This document shows, piece by piece, positions 46,610-58,462 of a stretch of 64,000 nt of DNA (position 1 is its first letter; the number at the start of each line of letters is the position of its first letter). Where the stretch lies: assembly GCA_037043015.1 (NCBI GenBank), contig CM073330.1, positions 10,806,512-10,870,511 of the forward strand, in the 5' to 3' direction. The DNA is from Bryum argenteum (Eukaryota; Streptophyta; Bryopsida; Bryales; Bryaceae). The notes beneath the pieces are model-generated. The model did not search any database. It worked only from the letters and a program-made list of their open reading frames with translations, and was not told the origin of the DNA. The position numbers and the translations under genes are program-made.

Positions 46610-47299
46610 TAAGATCTGTATATCTATAGATAGATTGTTTAATTTGTTATCAACATCATCCTACAGTTGGAATCCTGAAAATCAAATTCAAAAAAAAATT
46701 GTCCATGGATTTCAAATATTACTTTCTAGAGGTGCATTGTAGAGCTTCTCGTTTATGGGCCGAAGTGAAATTGCGTCATCACGTAATGGAGATTTTTTGG
46801 CAAATTGATCGAAGGTAAACTTCTGAAGAAAGGCATGAGTTTTGGTTTGACAAGTTTGTGATGGAGTTAACAGTGTGAGTATTAATTGTACAATTGGATA
46901 TCAAGTGGAAGATAAGTACAAGTAGAATCATCATTCTTGGACTCTCCTACAATTTGTTATAAATTTTTGAACTTGGAATTACATGTGCTCCAAAACAACA
47001 CCCTAAAATCTTCAGTGGTGGTATATGGGGTCCCTCTCACAACTTGGTAAAGTGTGTGTGCCAAGCTTAGAATTGTAAATAGGAACCTCACCTTCATGCA
47101 ATCTAGTCTACTTTTCCATGAGGGGGCGAAGGGGAGGGTTTAAACAATGGCCGTGGCGAGCGCGACAAACTGAAAATCTCAAGTTTCTGCAGCTGAAGAA
47201 GATTGTAAGAAGCCATCGAGCATCAACATTCATCGGAGAGATTGAAGAATGCGGACGATTACAGAGTTGCATTGAGAGTAATCTGTGGTTGCTTTAGCT
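46610..47299. other. Spacer and promoter of the MHF1-like gene
   Basis: AT-rich to about 47020, with a partial copy of the dispersed repeat at about 46890-47000 (GGAAGATAAGTACAAGTAGAATC then TCCTACAATTTGTTATAAATTTTTGAACTTGGA). It is followed by GC-richer leader sequence from about 47120. Confidence 0.5.
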
Positions 47300-47740
47300 A
47301 TGGAGCAAGGTGGCGGAGGGGAGGGGATTGACAATGGCGGCGGGCATGGCGAGGGGGATGGAGACATGGAGGAGTTCGGGCAATTGCAGCAGCAGCTCCA
47401 CAGCGCCAAGATGCGCCTCCACGAGCGACTTCAGGTGGCCACGATCGCCACGGCGGAGCGGGCGGCGCAAAAGTACGGGATGGAGGTTTCGAGCCGCGTG
47501 ATGAGTGCGTTGACGGACTTGACATTCAAGTCAGCCGAGCGATTGGCGATCGACGCGGAGCTCTTCGCGCAGCACGCCGGACGGAAGTCGGTCGTGGTGG
47601 ACGACGTTCTTCTTGTTGCTCGCAGGAACGAGGATGTTCTTGCCTCGCTTCGGTTAGTCGCTCAAGGTTTCCCCAAGTCTAAAGAGAAAGGTCCTGAGAA
47701 GAAACGAAAGAAGGCTGTTGCTGACGCCACCGATACTTAA
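47300..47740 (+). CDS. MHF1: MHF1/CENP-S histone-fold protein
   Basis: Histone-fold partner of MHF2/CENP-X. The pair binds DNA, supports FANCM at stalled forks and in crossover control, and joins the CENP-T-W complex at kinetochores. Single exon, 146 residues. After a Gly-, Glu- and Asp-rich N-terminus (about 30 residues) comes the fold: LHERLQVATIATAERAAQKY, GMEVSSRVMSALTDLTFKSA, ERLAIDAELFAQHAGRKSV and VVDDVLLVARRNEDVLASLR. These match plant MHF1 in order. The basic tail KGPEKKRKKA may be a nuclear signal. The ATG at 47300 is chosen because upstream in-frame codons lack another ATG. Confidence 0.93.
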   Translation: MEQGGGGEGIDNGGGHGEGDGDMEEFGQLQQQLHSAKMRLHERLQVATIATAERAAQKYGMEVSSRVMSALTDLTFKSAERLAIDAELFAQHAGRKSVVVDDVLLVARRNEDVLASLRLVAQGFPKSKEKGPEKKRKKAVADATDT

Positions 47741-49163
47741 TTGAAGCTACTCCAAAGTTTCATATGCTTTTCCAAGTCTTCGCGCTTTCATCTTCAACTT
47801 CATCAATCGACTCCTCCTGGTGTGCAGACAGGGATACTTTGATGCTCACGCTCGATGCCTTTCTCACACTCCCAAACCTGCGATTTCGACCACGATCAAG
47901 ATAAGTTGCAGTTTTTCAGGATTGTGTATGTTTCAGTGCACAACATCATTCCAAGATCTTCAAGTGGATGTGGAAGATGACCTAGGGTTGAATCGTATGT
48001 GCACAACTTGATCGAGCGGGAAGCCTTTTTTTGAAACTGAGCTTAGTTGCGGTTCAAAGTAAGGTCAGCTTCGGAGGTTTCAAAACATCCTCAGTGCGTG
48101 ATGTTGAGCACAGGGAAGGTGGACAGCAAATCAAGAAGGTTACTCATAGTCGGCATTGATCTTCGACTTGGAAATACGAATCTTCAGGCTCACTTGCGAT
48201 TTGGATCACGATCGACATATGCTTTTCCAGGATTGTGTGTGTTTTTCGAGCATGCGGAGATGCAGAATCTTAGCAGACGTCCGTGAACTTTAAGTGGATT
48301 TGGAGGAAGTGCAGAAATTGTTGTCTCAAGAGACCAAGCGAGGAGGTTGATACTGAAACCGACTTTGTAGGGCTTAGTTACGTCAGCTTCGGAGCTCTCA
48401 ATCCTCCGAGGATTTTCCTCTGTTATTGATATTGGAAAAACAGGATAGCTGTACAAAAATGGAAGGAAGGTTTTTGCAATGTTGCCATTGATCTTCGACA
48501 TGGAATCACAAATTGGTGCTGGCTCCAAGCATTGTGTGCCATTTCCAAGCGAGTCAGATCATTTTGGTGGGAGCATGCATGAACTGTATGGATTGACAGT
48601 CTCTTTCTGACAAGGTATAGGTACTCCTTTAGGCTGTTTCCCCCTTAGTGGCAATGATCTGAGCTGAGCACTTCCAAGCGCAACCTGCTCCTTATCATCT
48701 GACCTTGCGCATGTCAACTATTGCTTCATAAGCCTTTTTATATCTGACCTCCTAGTTCACAGCTTAGATGTCCTCATTACTTAGATGGGTTGCTCTTTCG
48801 ACCATCGCAGTTCAGTCCTTCGCGATAGAATAGTGGCAACCTCCTTGTTGTTGAACGTAAGCATTGTACACTTCTGTGCTTCACCATACCTCGTGACCGA
48901 TTAAAATCAGAAGTGCAAGTGTAGCAACATGCTTAAGTCATCAGCAGGAGGATCTCGTTGTTGTGATATATGAACCATATTGTTTAACAGTCTTATATTG
49001 AAGAGATATAGCTAATCTGAATTAACAATTTTTCTGCACAGGCGATGATATACGCAAAGCATCCAAGAGTGGCGACCTGCTACCAACTGTCTGTTTATCT
49101 GAAGACATGTGTGCTTCATGAGCCCCTCGAAGCGTTTTGAATATTCTGGAATGGTACTGAACA
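47741..49163. repeat. Degenerate ~300-bp tandem units downstream of the MHF1-like gene
   Basis: Related blocks recur: GATTT(C/G)GA(C/T)CACGATC, TTTTCAGGATTGTGT / TTTCCAGGATTGTGT, AAGTGGATKTGGA and GTCAGCTTCGGAG. They lie near 47880-48070 and 48195-48400, with a weaker third copy around 48480-48540 (CATTGATCTTCGACATGGAA). The remainder shows no gene. Confidence 0.5.
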
Positions 49164-49487
49164 ATCTGCCAGCATTGTTATTGTTATCTTGTACCACTGT
49201 CCAATAATCGCAACACTTATGGTCAAACGCAACAAAAATATCGACTGAAAGAAAAAAAACTTTCCTGTGTCCAGGATCAACAGAAGAGGAATACTCTTGG
49301 TACACCTGAAGATTGGAGCATACAGATCTGCCAGCATTGTTATTGTTATCTTGTACCACTGTCCAATAATCGCAACACTTATGGTCAAACGCAACAAAAA
49401 TATCGACTGAAAGAAAAAAAACTTTCCTGTGTCCAGGATCAACAGAAGAGGAATACTCTTGGTACACCTGAAGATTGGAGCATACAG
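49164..49487. repeat. Exact 162-bp tandem duplication
   Basis: 49164-49325 and 49326-49487 are identical as far as I can read them. 162 is a multiple of three, and the minus-strand frame 49012-49560 stays open through both copies (a repeat of 54 codons). No recognisable domain. Confidence 0.93.
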
Positions 49488-50219
49488 ACATTCTCAGCTG
49501 GAACTGATGAAAAGGTATGCGAAATGAAAGGTTTGAAAGAATGTCATCTTCAAATAACATATGCGTAAACGAATTTCCCCTTCATTTTTGAGCCAGGTCA
49601 TTTCTTACAAATAAGTCATATTTTCGCGTTACACAGGCAGGCAGACCTGCACTATGCAACATTGTGCGTTTCATCTATTTCTTCGATTCATATGATGGCT
49701 ATGGTTTATGCCAGATATGCTCCCTTCTTTGAGCAAATTGTAAGATAAGGACCCAGCTCATTTGGTCATGTAAGGTCTTCTATTCCATTCTGTCCTCTTC
49801 AGGAAGCATCGCCCTGTACATCCAACTCCAAACCTCGATGGCAACCAAACCGCTGAACATCCTCCTTCACTTTCAGTCTCTGACGACAAGATCTTCCAGG
49901 AGTCTGCACAGACTCAAAAGAGGTGTGTCCATGTGAGAGCCCTCTTTCTCACGTTACAGTTTGCGTCTCGAATCTGAGGATTGAAATCTGATAGTATTCA
50001 TTTTCATGCTATGATGTGTCTGAAGAATTACTTGATTATTACAGCTTAAAGAGAATAGCTGGAGCCATCAAAATCTCACAACCAGGTACTGATTACTGCA
50101 CTCTGTGAAAAACAAACAAACTCCAATCATGCACCATGTTTAGAGTCATCTAACTTCAGTGCTTCATGAATAAGATTAGGCTTCAACGCACCATGTGTCG
50201 AGTTTTTCATTTCAGTAGC

Positions 50220-50530
50220 ATTTGTTGCACTATAGTAAGGTGCTCAATTTTCAGCACAGGAAATTATAGTTATGTTACCAGTGGAAGCATGGGGAAAATT
50301 AGCTAAAAGATAGAGTAAGTGGAATCATTACTTTCAGGCTCTTTTACAATGAGTTATGAATTTTTGAAGTTGGATACGTACGTGTTTCTAAAATGGTGCC
50401 CTAAAGTGATACCTTACAATGTAAGCATTGTGTATATGGTACTATTGTATGAGGAAACTATTATGTACTTGCAAGTAAAGATTTATTAGAGCTCCATTAC
50501 AGGACGTGCTCCATGGTAGAGCACTTTACT
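50220..50530 (+). repeat. Dispersed repeat family, copy 2
   Basis: Longest good copy of the family described at 36680-36950. It includes GCTCAATTTTCAGCAC, AGTGGAATCATTACTTT, a GAGTTATGAATTTTTGAAGT block, GGTGCCCTAAAGTGATACC and a tail to GCACTTTACTGT. Confidence 0.6.
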
Positions 50531-50554
50531 GTATGTGCACCATGTCTAAGGCAC

Positions 50555-50800
50555 CACAAGCCTTGACTTGATGGTTTGGGCTCATGACCCCCAATGAGGA
50601 GGTCGTGGGTTCTATTCCCCGCTGTAGTTCACCTAACTATGGTGGGGGTTCTTGAACATCGTCCAACGTAGCTCAAAGCCCATGTCGAGTATCTCTCACG
50701 CAGCAGTGGTTCACCAATTAGCACACTCCCCAAGAGGAGTCAGTAGTCCCACGCAGCAGTGGTTCACCAATTAGCACACTCCCCAAGTCGAACGAAGTCC
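50555..50800 (+). repeat. tRNA-derived SINE-like repeat
   Basis: The head resembles a tRNA (elongator Met-like): an A-box-like TTGATGGTTTGGGCTC and, about 30 bp on, a B-box-like GGTCGTGGGTTCTATTCCC. The rest cannot fold as a tRNA. The body contains a 38-bp segment (CACGCAGCAGTGGTTCACCA onward) twice in tandem, near 50698 and 50752. This arrangement fits a SINE; no other copy occurs in the window. Confidence 0.45.
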
Positions 50801-51564
50801 CGAAGTCCCGCCATTGGTGTGATGACCTCCATTCATACATCCAAGGATAGGTCAAACGAACACTCTATTCACACATGCCTCTAAATAGGTTGGAGTTTCT
50901 CTTCTTCTGCACCATGTCCCTCAATGCACCATGTCTAGAAGCCGGCATCTGGCAAACTTTGAACCACTGCAACTAGACTATGATTGACACACACCTGCAA
51001 TGACAAAAAACATTGATTTTGATAGACCCTGTTCTACCACGTCAGTACCAAAATAGGAGTATCACAAAAGGTAAAAACTATCTTGTCCTCCATCTCCTTC
51101 ATACAAGTGGCTAAGCTTTCTGCAAAAACAATGTTATCATACTGCACTGGGAACTTTTGCTACGACAACCTCGTATAAAGAGATAACGGAAGTCCATAGT
51201 CAACAGTGTAAAGAGAAGTGCAGAGTCAAACAGTGTAAAGGATCATGGGAATGTCAGAACAGAAACAGAATTTGTGCGGTTGATTCAGCCACGCCATCGT
51301 ACAAAACTCGATCGCAACTGAATAATTATTACGAATATTCCATTGTGAACGTGTCGATCTGTGTTCAATGCACATCACTGAATCTTCATATGGATTTCAG
51401 CCACTGATGGATCGTTATCAAAGAAGACTCATCAGTAATGACCTTTGTTGTCACGACAAGAATGCTCATTCAAGAATGTTGCCTGTCACATCAAGAAGCT
51501 TGGAAATGATTTGTGAGGTGCAGAAAGGAACTCTACAAAAGAGTTCTTGATAAATGTCACACGT

Positions 51565-51800
51565 CATCATAGTGTTATAACAGTAATGTTCCAAAACATA
51601 ACAGTGAATGTGAGATCATGCACACTTTCTTGCAAGTGAAAAAATTAATTGATGCAATTGGTGGTTTGAAGAAAATATGAGCATTGATTGTAGAAGCTTG
51701 CTCAAGGTGATAACTAATATTAGTGTATTGGGTAACTTTTGGTAAAGAACGTTGGTTTTCACATAACACTAATCAACAACTCTTGTGTACTAGAAAAGTG
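51565..51800. repeat. Diverged repeat shared with 53520-53760
   Basis: Both contain GCACACTTTCTTGCAAGTGAAA, then GCA..ATTGGTG, TTGAAGAAA, CATTGATTG and CACTAAT blocks in the same order. Non-coding and diverged. Confidence 0.5.
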
Positions 51801-52732
51801 ACTTGAGTATTGTAGTTTCTTCTTAATCTTCTGCATGGAGTAATTTACTTCAACTTTATGCCAAAGTTTTGAAAAGTATCTTCACTGTTGAGCCAAAATT
51901 TGAAATTCAATCACTATTTGGTGTACGGTGACCTCCATGCACCCCGTCCTGAAATCATTAAGCAATTATTCTTTTAGATGGAAAAAATCCAACTGAATTT
52001 AACCGTCTTATGAAATTTGACCGTCATATTGATTTATCATCAATAAAGTAGGGTAAAAAATTACATAGGCATGTTCCTAACTCACTTAGGAACAAGAATT
52101 TGAAGAGTCTTAGTTCAAATTTACTCTTAAAATTGGTTTTTTGGGCTCACAAAAAATTTCCAACCCATTTTGCAACAATGGAAAGAAACTTTTTTTCAAC
52201 TTTGAATGTTATGATCTCACAATTGGTAAGGAATTTGAATCTAAGTTTTGGTACACACATACATGGACAAGTTAGGTATAAGATCTTACGGTTACATACT
52301 TGAGATTTCGACAAAAGTTGAAAATTTTCATCTTGCATTGATAGAGGGTGGTTTTGAGGAGTTGTGACAGTTTTGAGGGCTTCCAACTTTAGGACGTCAA
52401 ATTTGATAAGACGGTTTTGATCGGAGTGGTGGAATGATGCCTTAGAAACCTCCTTTCCAAGTACAAAAAACAAATATTGAAAAAAAAGTAAAATCTCAAT
52501 TTTTGGTGAATTTTTGAAGTTCCTGTGATCTTATTTGTTTTGGGCAGATTTTGAGAATAAACGAGCATATACCACAGTTTGGGCAGTTTTGGGCACATTT
52601 CAAATAGTGTTTTCAAACTTTGACTGTAAATATCTCATGAAGTATGAGGAATTTAGCACCATGAAATGACTTGTCGTAAAGCTATGAAAAATCACTTCAA
52701 CTTGCAAAAGGTTACAATTTCGGACGAGCTAA

Positions 52733-53173
52733 GGTAGGAGTCGTAAAAACCGTCCAGCCCCAACAACCGCACAATAGGTTTATGGGTAGGGTCTGTAAAA
52801 CCGTCCGTTCATGGTAAACTGACAGGTTTTGGGAACCATCCACTGTTTTTAGCTCCCACCATGCATGCTGAACGGTTTTAGACAACTCCTATGTCAGTTC
52901 CCGAACCTATTTTAATTCATTTTGGGACATTCAATCCACACTTTTCGGAATACAACCTTGCAAACAAGCCAGCACTCTATGTTCGGGTAGTGGGACTCCT
53001 AAGACTCGAGATTCAAAAATCCATAGGAAATTATAGGATTACTCAAAAAATGTCATTTTTTTTGGGAGATGGATTTGCACTCGCTTTGTAGACTATGGAA
53101 AAATAATTAAAATTTTACACCACTATTCCAAATATGCAAAGCTGAAATTCAGACGGTTTTCACCACTCCTACC
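52733..53173. mobile_element. Small TIR element (~0.44 kb)
   Basis: Inverted ends AGGTAGGAGTCGTAAAAACCGTC (left) and the reverse complement of AGGTAGGAGTGGTGAAAACCGTC (right), flanked by TA on both sides. Non-coding. A TA target site fits Tc1/mariner-type MITEs, but the assignment rests on this single copy. Confidence 0.65.
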
Positions 53174-53850
53174 TTAAATATAGTAAGCACGGAATTGACC
53201 AGACCCCCAAACGACTCGATTTGGGCTCTTTTCGACTTTAGGGGTTAAGATATATTCACTTACAGTTACTAGTTATGTAAAATTGGCGTTTCCATGTTAG
53301 ATAAACCAACCCCATCATTCCTTGACTATTATGCCGAAATTCTAAGAATTTCCCTTATTGGTCTATCGAAATTCAAGACATAAAATATTCAATATTCTGC
53401 ATACCACATGAATACACCTCAATTGAATGCATTTTTGGATGTAAAAAACCACATGTTGTGTACTTGTTAATAAAGTGCCTCATTTTCTCAAGCCACTTTC
53501 CTACTACACAAGAGTTGTTAATTAGTGTTATAAGACTAAATGTAAGAGCATGCACACTTTCTTGCAAGTGAAAGAATTTGTTGGAAGTAGCACAATTGGT
53601 GTCTTGAAGAAAGACAAGGGACATTGATTGCAATGACAATCGAAAATGAACACTAATCTTTAAAGCGTTGAGAAATAGTGTTATTTACCCAAAATTAAAG
53701 TGACCTCCAAGTAACACTAATTAATCTTGGGTAGTGAAACAAGAATGTCATGCAAACTAAATAAGATTGACCTTTTTATTACCCGCTCCAATAATGTTTC
53801 TGGAAGCCTCTAACAAAAACATCACCTTCGACCGAAAAATAAAAATCATC

Positions 53851-53934
53851 TGTCAGCAGTGGGGTTCGAACCCACGCCCCCTTACGAAGACCAGAACTTG
53901 AGTCTGGCGCCTTAGACCACTCGGCCATGCTGAC
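53851..53934 (-). tRNA. tRNA-Leu (anticodon CAA)
   Basis: 84-nt minus-strand tRNA with type II structure. The acceptor stem GTCAGCA pairs with TGCTGAC, with discriminator A. The A-box is TGGCCGAGTGG, the anticodon arm CCAGACTCAAGTTCTGG (CAA), then a long variable arm and the B-box GGTTCGAACCC. There is no intron. It closely matches plant nuclear tRNA-Leu(CAA). The CCA end is not encoded. Confidence 0.97.
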
Positions 53935-54284
53935 TGATCAGACAATGTGAAACCGGAAGATGACCTCAACCTCCCAAAAGAGGTACAGATACCCATCACA
54001 CTCCTTTGTTGCAGACCCAAAATCCTAAACCCTAAGATTCTTTTTGAACGAAGAAAACGTAGAAATCTGCTCTAATAATAATTCACAATTGTTTACCCTC
54101 TTCTCGATCAGAAATCTGATGAGTTGTACTCAAAAAAAGAGAGGAAACTTGCACAATGCAGTGTACACTAGAAAACTGGCCTTCGATCGATCTGTATACT
54201 CGATTGCTAACACTGGGATACTGTGGTTAACAGGCTTCAAATCCAAGAGTGGCTATCTATCCCATGAGAATGGAGTAGCGAGGT

Positions 54285-55065
54285 TCGAAGCATCATAGAG
54301 ATTCCCATCGAATATGTCATCACGGCTTCGAGAAGCCTGTAAGATGTCCCTATTCTTTTTTTCATCATCTGCTCCACACTGATAAACCCTAGCCTCACAG
54401 GTTGAGATGTTGTAATGATAGCGGACTGGTCTTTCATGGGCATTACGACTTTGATTATTCTACTCCACAGAAAGTGAAATATTTGAAATGTGGGAGTGAC
54501 TGTCTAATCCACGACAATGGAGTGGTGAAGCATCATAGAGATTCCCATCGAATATGTCATCACGGCTCCGGAGAGCTTGTAAGATGTCCCTATTCTTTTT
54601 TTCGTCATCTGCTTCGCTTTGGAAACCCTAGCTGTTGTATTTTCTGTGACTCGATCTTCAAGGAAGAGACGGGTATTAAGGATTTAGTCTTCCTACTCTT
54701 CAGAAAACTGAAAAGTAGCTGCCTACGGAGTGGCGAAATTTGAAGCATCATTGTGTATGTATCATCACGCCTCCGAAGAGGCTGTAGGAAACTCATTTTG
54801 TCAATCATCATCTGCTTCGATAGTCTGGAAACCCTGAGGCAACAGTTGAATCAGAACGTAGCAGGACAATGGATAAATTACTGAAAAACCTACGAGGTTT
54901 CCCCTACTTTATCCATTGTCCTGCTTCGTTCTGAAAACACTGATCTAACGAACAATCGACTCGAAGACAAAATTGAAAAGCATCATAGAGATTCCCATCG
55001 AATACGTCATCACCTCCCGGAAGAGTGTCTTATGATGTCCCTATTCTTTTTTTCGTCATTTGCTT
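54285..55065. repeat. ~240-bp tandem units with a T7 run, flanks diverged
   Basis: GAAGCATCATAGAGATTCCC followed by ATCGAATATGTCATCACGGC, then GTAAGATGTCCCTATTC and a T7 run, occurs near 54287-54366 and 54527-54606. It recurs near 54977-55053, with a partial copy at 54736-54800. The first two copies are nearly identical. No frame is conserved across copies. The block could be part of transcribed non-coding RNA, since the T7 run could stop RNA polymerase III. Confidence 0.7.
54851..54934 (+). ncRNA. Candidate pre-miRNA-like hairpin
   Basis: 54851-54877 and 54908-54934 are reverse complements over 27 bp with a single mismatch (GTAGC versus GAAGC side), separated by a 30-nt loop. The stem centre, GCAGGACAATGGATAAA, is of miRNA/miRNA* size. 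It could instead be a tiny inverted-repeat transposon, or a source of siRNA. No known plant miRNA family is recognised. Confidence 0.35.
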
Positions 55066-55259
55066 CTGATCAAACATGGACTGTTAAAGACCTATCGTCA
55101 CCACAACTCCACAGAGAGTGCGCTGTGGCACGGATCCTTAAGCACAGCCTATACTCAGAACCAGGTACAGAGGGTGACATTCCTGACGTGACAACTCTAA
55201 CAGTGCGACGCGAAGGTGGCGGAAAGCGATTACATATATGGAGAAGTTGCAATTAGGGT

Positions 55260-58200
55260 TAGGGTTGGGAAAGGAGGGAGACGAAGTTCCCTCGTGTTCA
55301 CATGCACGTTCCCGTTGTTCCCAATCGTTGAAGGATGTGCCCTTGAGAGGACAATGAAAGTGTATGTACAGTATTTCTCTCGATTGATTAATATGTTAAT
55401 TTGAAACAATTTTTTTATTCCAGAATTTAATACCATATTAAATTGACATCATCCATAATTTGAAAATTCTAATATTTATTACCAAAAGTCATTAGGTAAG
55501 AACTTTAGAATAAGAAAACAAGTTCATATATTCTCAAAATGTGCCCGAAATCAATCAAATTGCAAAAACTTGAGAAAACTCACCATAAAGAGAAATTGTT
55601 TATGCAAGCTTTGTTCTTGCACACGTAAAAGGGTTATCAATCAATATTCATATTTTCCAACTCTATGAAATATTACATGCCATTTTATTTATGAAGCACT
55701 ATTTCTCCAAATTTAAAAAACTTTGACCTCACAAATGGTACAATATTTGAATTTAAGATTTGGTGTACATGTACAAGTTAGGTAACAAATCTTACACTTA
55801 CATACTTCAAATCAGTCAAAGATTATAAATTTACACCCAACATCAAAGAAGGGCAATATACATTAATCTCTAACTGTAAACAATACTTACCTACTTGGTT
55901 CTTGATGTATTTCTCAAACATTCAATACATTTTTTAATTTCTAAGAAGACAAAAACCAAAATTGAAGATTACGACAATTTTGAGGCATTCACCTTTAAGG
56001 GTGAAAAAAGTATTGACACCAAAGCGTTACAACACTATATTTGTTTCAAAGTGTAATACTAAATTGTAATGGTGACCACCACCCCCCCCCCCCACCTTTT
56101 AGTAGTCTCAATAAATATAGTCAACTCAAAGTACAAATGGCCCAAACCTCAAAATGAAATTTTCTGTGCATGGCCAACCTCAAAATAAAATTTCCATGCA
56201 TGGGCTAACTTGTTCATAACTTCAAAGTAACCTTCCCTATCAACCCCTGTACACTTTCCCTATCAAACAAGCAAAGGTCCCAAACTATACAAATCACTCT
56301 CAAGTCTTAATCCATCTAAAGAAAAAGTAAAGGGGAGGCACTAAGTCAAAAGCTTACACAACTTTCAACCCGGCTCAATCAATTCCCATGCAAAAAATCT
56401 CACCTAGCAGTGAAATATGTACCGTGCTTCAAAACCCATCACCCAATTTATTTTATTTTATGAGTATAGTGTATTTATGGCATAATAAGAGTCTCATATT
56501 TGAGACCACCTTTCTTGATGCTTTGCGAATACATCATAATAATTGGACAAGGGCATGATATGGGTACCACTAAGACGCGTCTCATTATGCGTGACCTATG
56601 AGTAATTCATTATTTAACCCCATGTATACAACTGTAACCATGTCACCTATAATACAATGTGGTTCGAATAATTTTTCAATATTGTTTCTTAACCAAAAAA
56701 GTAATCTTGAAAATTACACTATTTTTGGAGGGGGTACCCATATCATGCCTTTACCCAATTTTTCCTGTCTTATGTAAAGGAGAATTCCTCACAATAGTGC
56801 TTTAGTGAAGTTAACTCCTAAAAATTCAAAAAAATCCAAAAAGTTAACTAAAAAAAAATCCAAAATGATTTTTGGGTTTCTCGTAGGAATATCAAAATTA
56901 ACCAACTTTGATCATTATAATCTTCCAACTGAAACAGAATCAAGAGTTTGAATTTGATGAGCAAGTAAATAAACAACTTTATTCTTAGATTCTACGATTG
57001 GATCTTTTGGGTAATTCTCAAATTGAGTTTTTCTCTGCATGAAGTAGATGAAGATGATTTAGGCATCAAGGATTTCTAGGAGTTAACAACGTAGGCAATA
57101 ATTTTTATGCGTGGGCAAAGTAAGTGGAAGAATAGTCTAAGTGGATTCATTATTTTTGAATCCTTCTACAATTTGCTATGAATTTTTGAAGGTAGATTTA
57201 TAGGTGTTGCCTCATTTCACACCCTGTATTGTTTAGGATGAGTACATGGTACTCTTGAATTCTCAAACTATTATATACCTCCAAGTAAAGAAACCTCACA
57301 CTCCATCATTGATACCGCTCCATTTAAGAACACTCTCCCTCATTGGGATAACTCAAAAGAAAGTTTCACATCAAGAAAAAATTTACAAATTCAAAAACTT
57401 TGAAAACAATTACAAGCCCAAGACTTTTGGGACAATTCACGTCCTTGACGGAAGGTAGATAGATAAGCATGAGTGCAAGTAAGTTGCAAACCAGGCGGAT
57501 AACGACGCTGTGTCATAATAACCAAGCGGGTAGCTCACGTTACCCACCTAACGTGCTAATCAATTCCAAGTCAGTTCACTCATTAGCCACATTATTTTAT
57601 TACCCACATTATTTTATTGTCTTTTTACCTATGGCTATAGCTAGCCTATCAATGTTTTTTTTTATCAGTGAATAAAAGAATATTCTTGAATTTTTGTATT
57701 CTTGTCAAGTGATTGGAAGGATAAATAAATTTTTAAAAGTTTTTATTACATCACGTGGTTGTCACTTTGCTTGGGCGGTCTCTTGCCTATAGCGTGTTCA
57801 ATCCCAAACCATGTCTTATGACTTTGGATCATATTTTCTTGGTAAGAAGTAATGATGAAGATTTCATGTTTTCTTAACATTTGATTTTATTTTTTATTTT
57901 TTATTTTTTTATTTTTTTTATTTTTTAACTTTTGAAATATTGAGGAGACCATTGTTGTCTTATTAGATACAATTTTCTATTCATTTGTTGGACACAATTT
58001 AGATGAGAATGATGTACATTTGATTCAGTGATGAACTCTTACATGTACTTCTCATCTGAATTGTGTTCGACAAATGGATTGGAACTTTGTCTGATAAGAC
58101 AGCCTACGAGGAGATTATACCAAATTTTAGGAGCGATTGTATTCTAGGACCGAGGATTATTTTTTATTTTGTGCATGTAACATTTAAATAGAAATAAGGA

Positions 58201-58360
58201 ACTAAAAGTATGCGACATGTTTTTAATTCTCGAAAACCATTTAGTGTTGTTTTCCCTTTTGGGTCCCTATTTTATTCGATTGGTCGGATTTCAAAAGCAC
58301 AAGAGAAGGCATCGAGAAGGGGATGATGATGACATAGAAGGAAGTGTGGTATTTCCACCT
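55260..58360. other. AT-rich repetitive intergenic DNA
   Basis: No gene seen. 55700-55820 resembles 52180-52310 (GGTACA..ATTTGAAT, GACAAGTTAGGTA, ATCTTAC..TTACATACTT), another dispersed family. A C13 run lies near 56081-56095. 57110-57310 is copy 3 of the dispersed repeat. 57885-57930 is a T/A low-complexity tract. Confidence 0.5.
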
Positions 58361-58462
58361 AGCTGAATGACTCATTCTACCACAAATCTCATCAAGCTGA
58401 ATGACTCATTCTACCACAACTTTCACCAAGCTAGATGACTCATTCTACCACAAGTCTCACTA
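58361..58462. repeat. Three 34-bp tandem units
   Basis: AGCTGAATGACTCATTCTAC (third unit AGCTAGATGACTC) recurs at 58361, 58395 and 58429, each followed by a CACAA..TCTCA-type tail. Confidence 0.85.

Noticed and set aside
47285..47299. Upstream extension of the MHF1-like frame (VALA before MEQ)
   Set aside because: It would need a GTG start; the ATG at 47300 is the first proper start codon.
55244..55268. Telomere-like repeat (TTAGGGTTAGGGTT)
   Set aside because: Only two units; too short for an interstitial telomere block and no gene nearby to make it a convincing telo-box.
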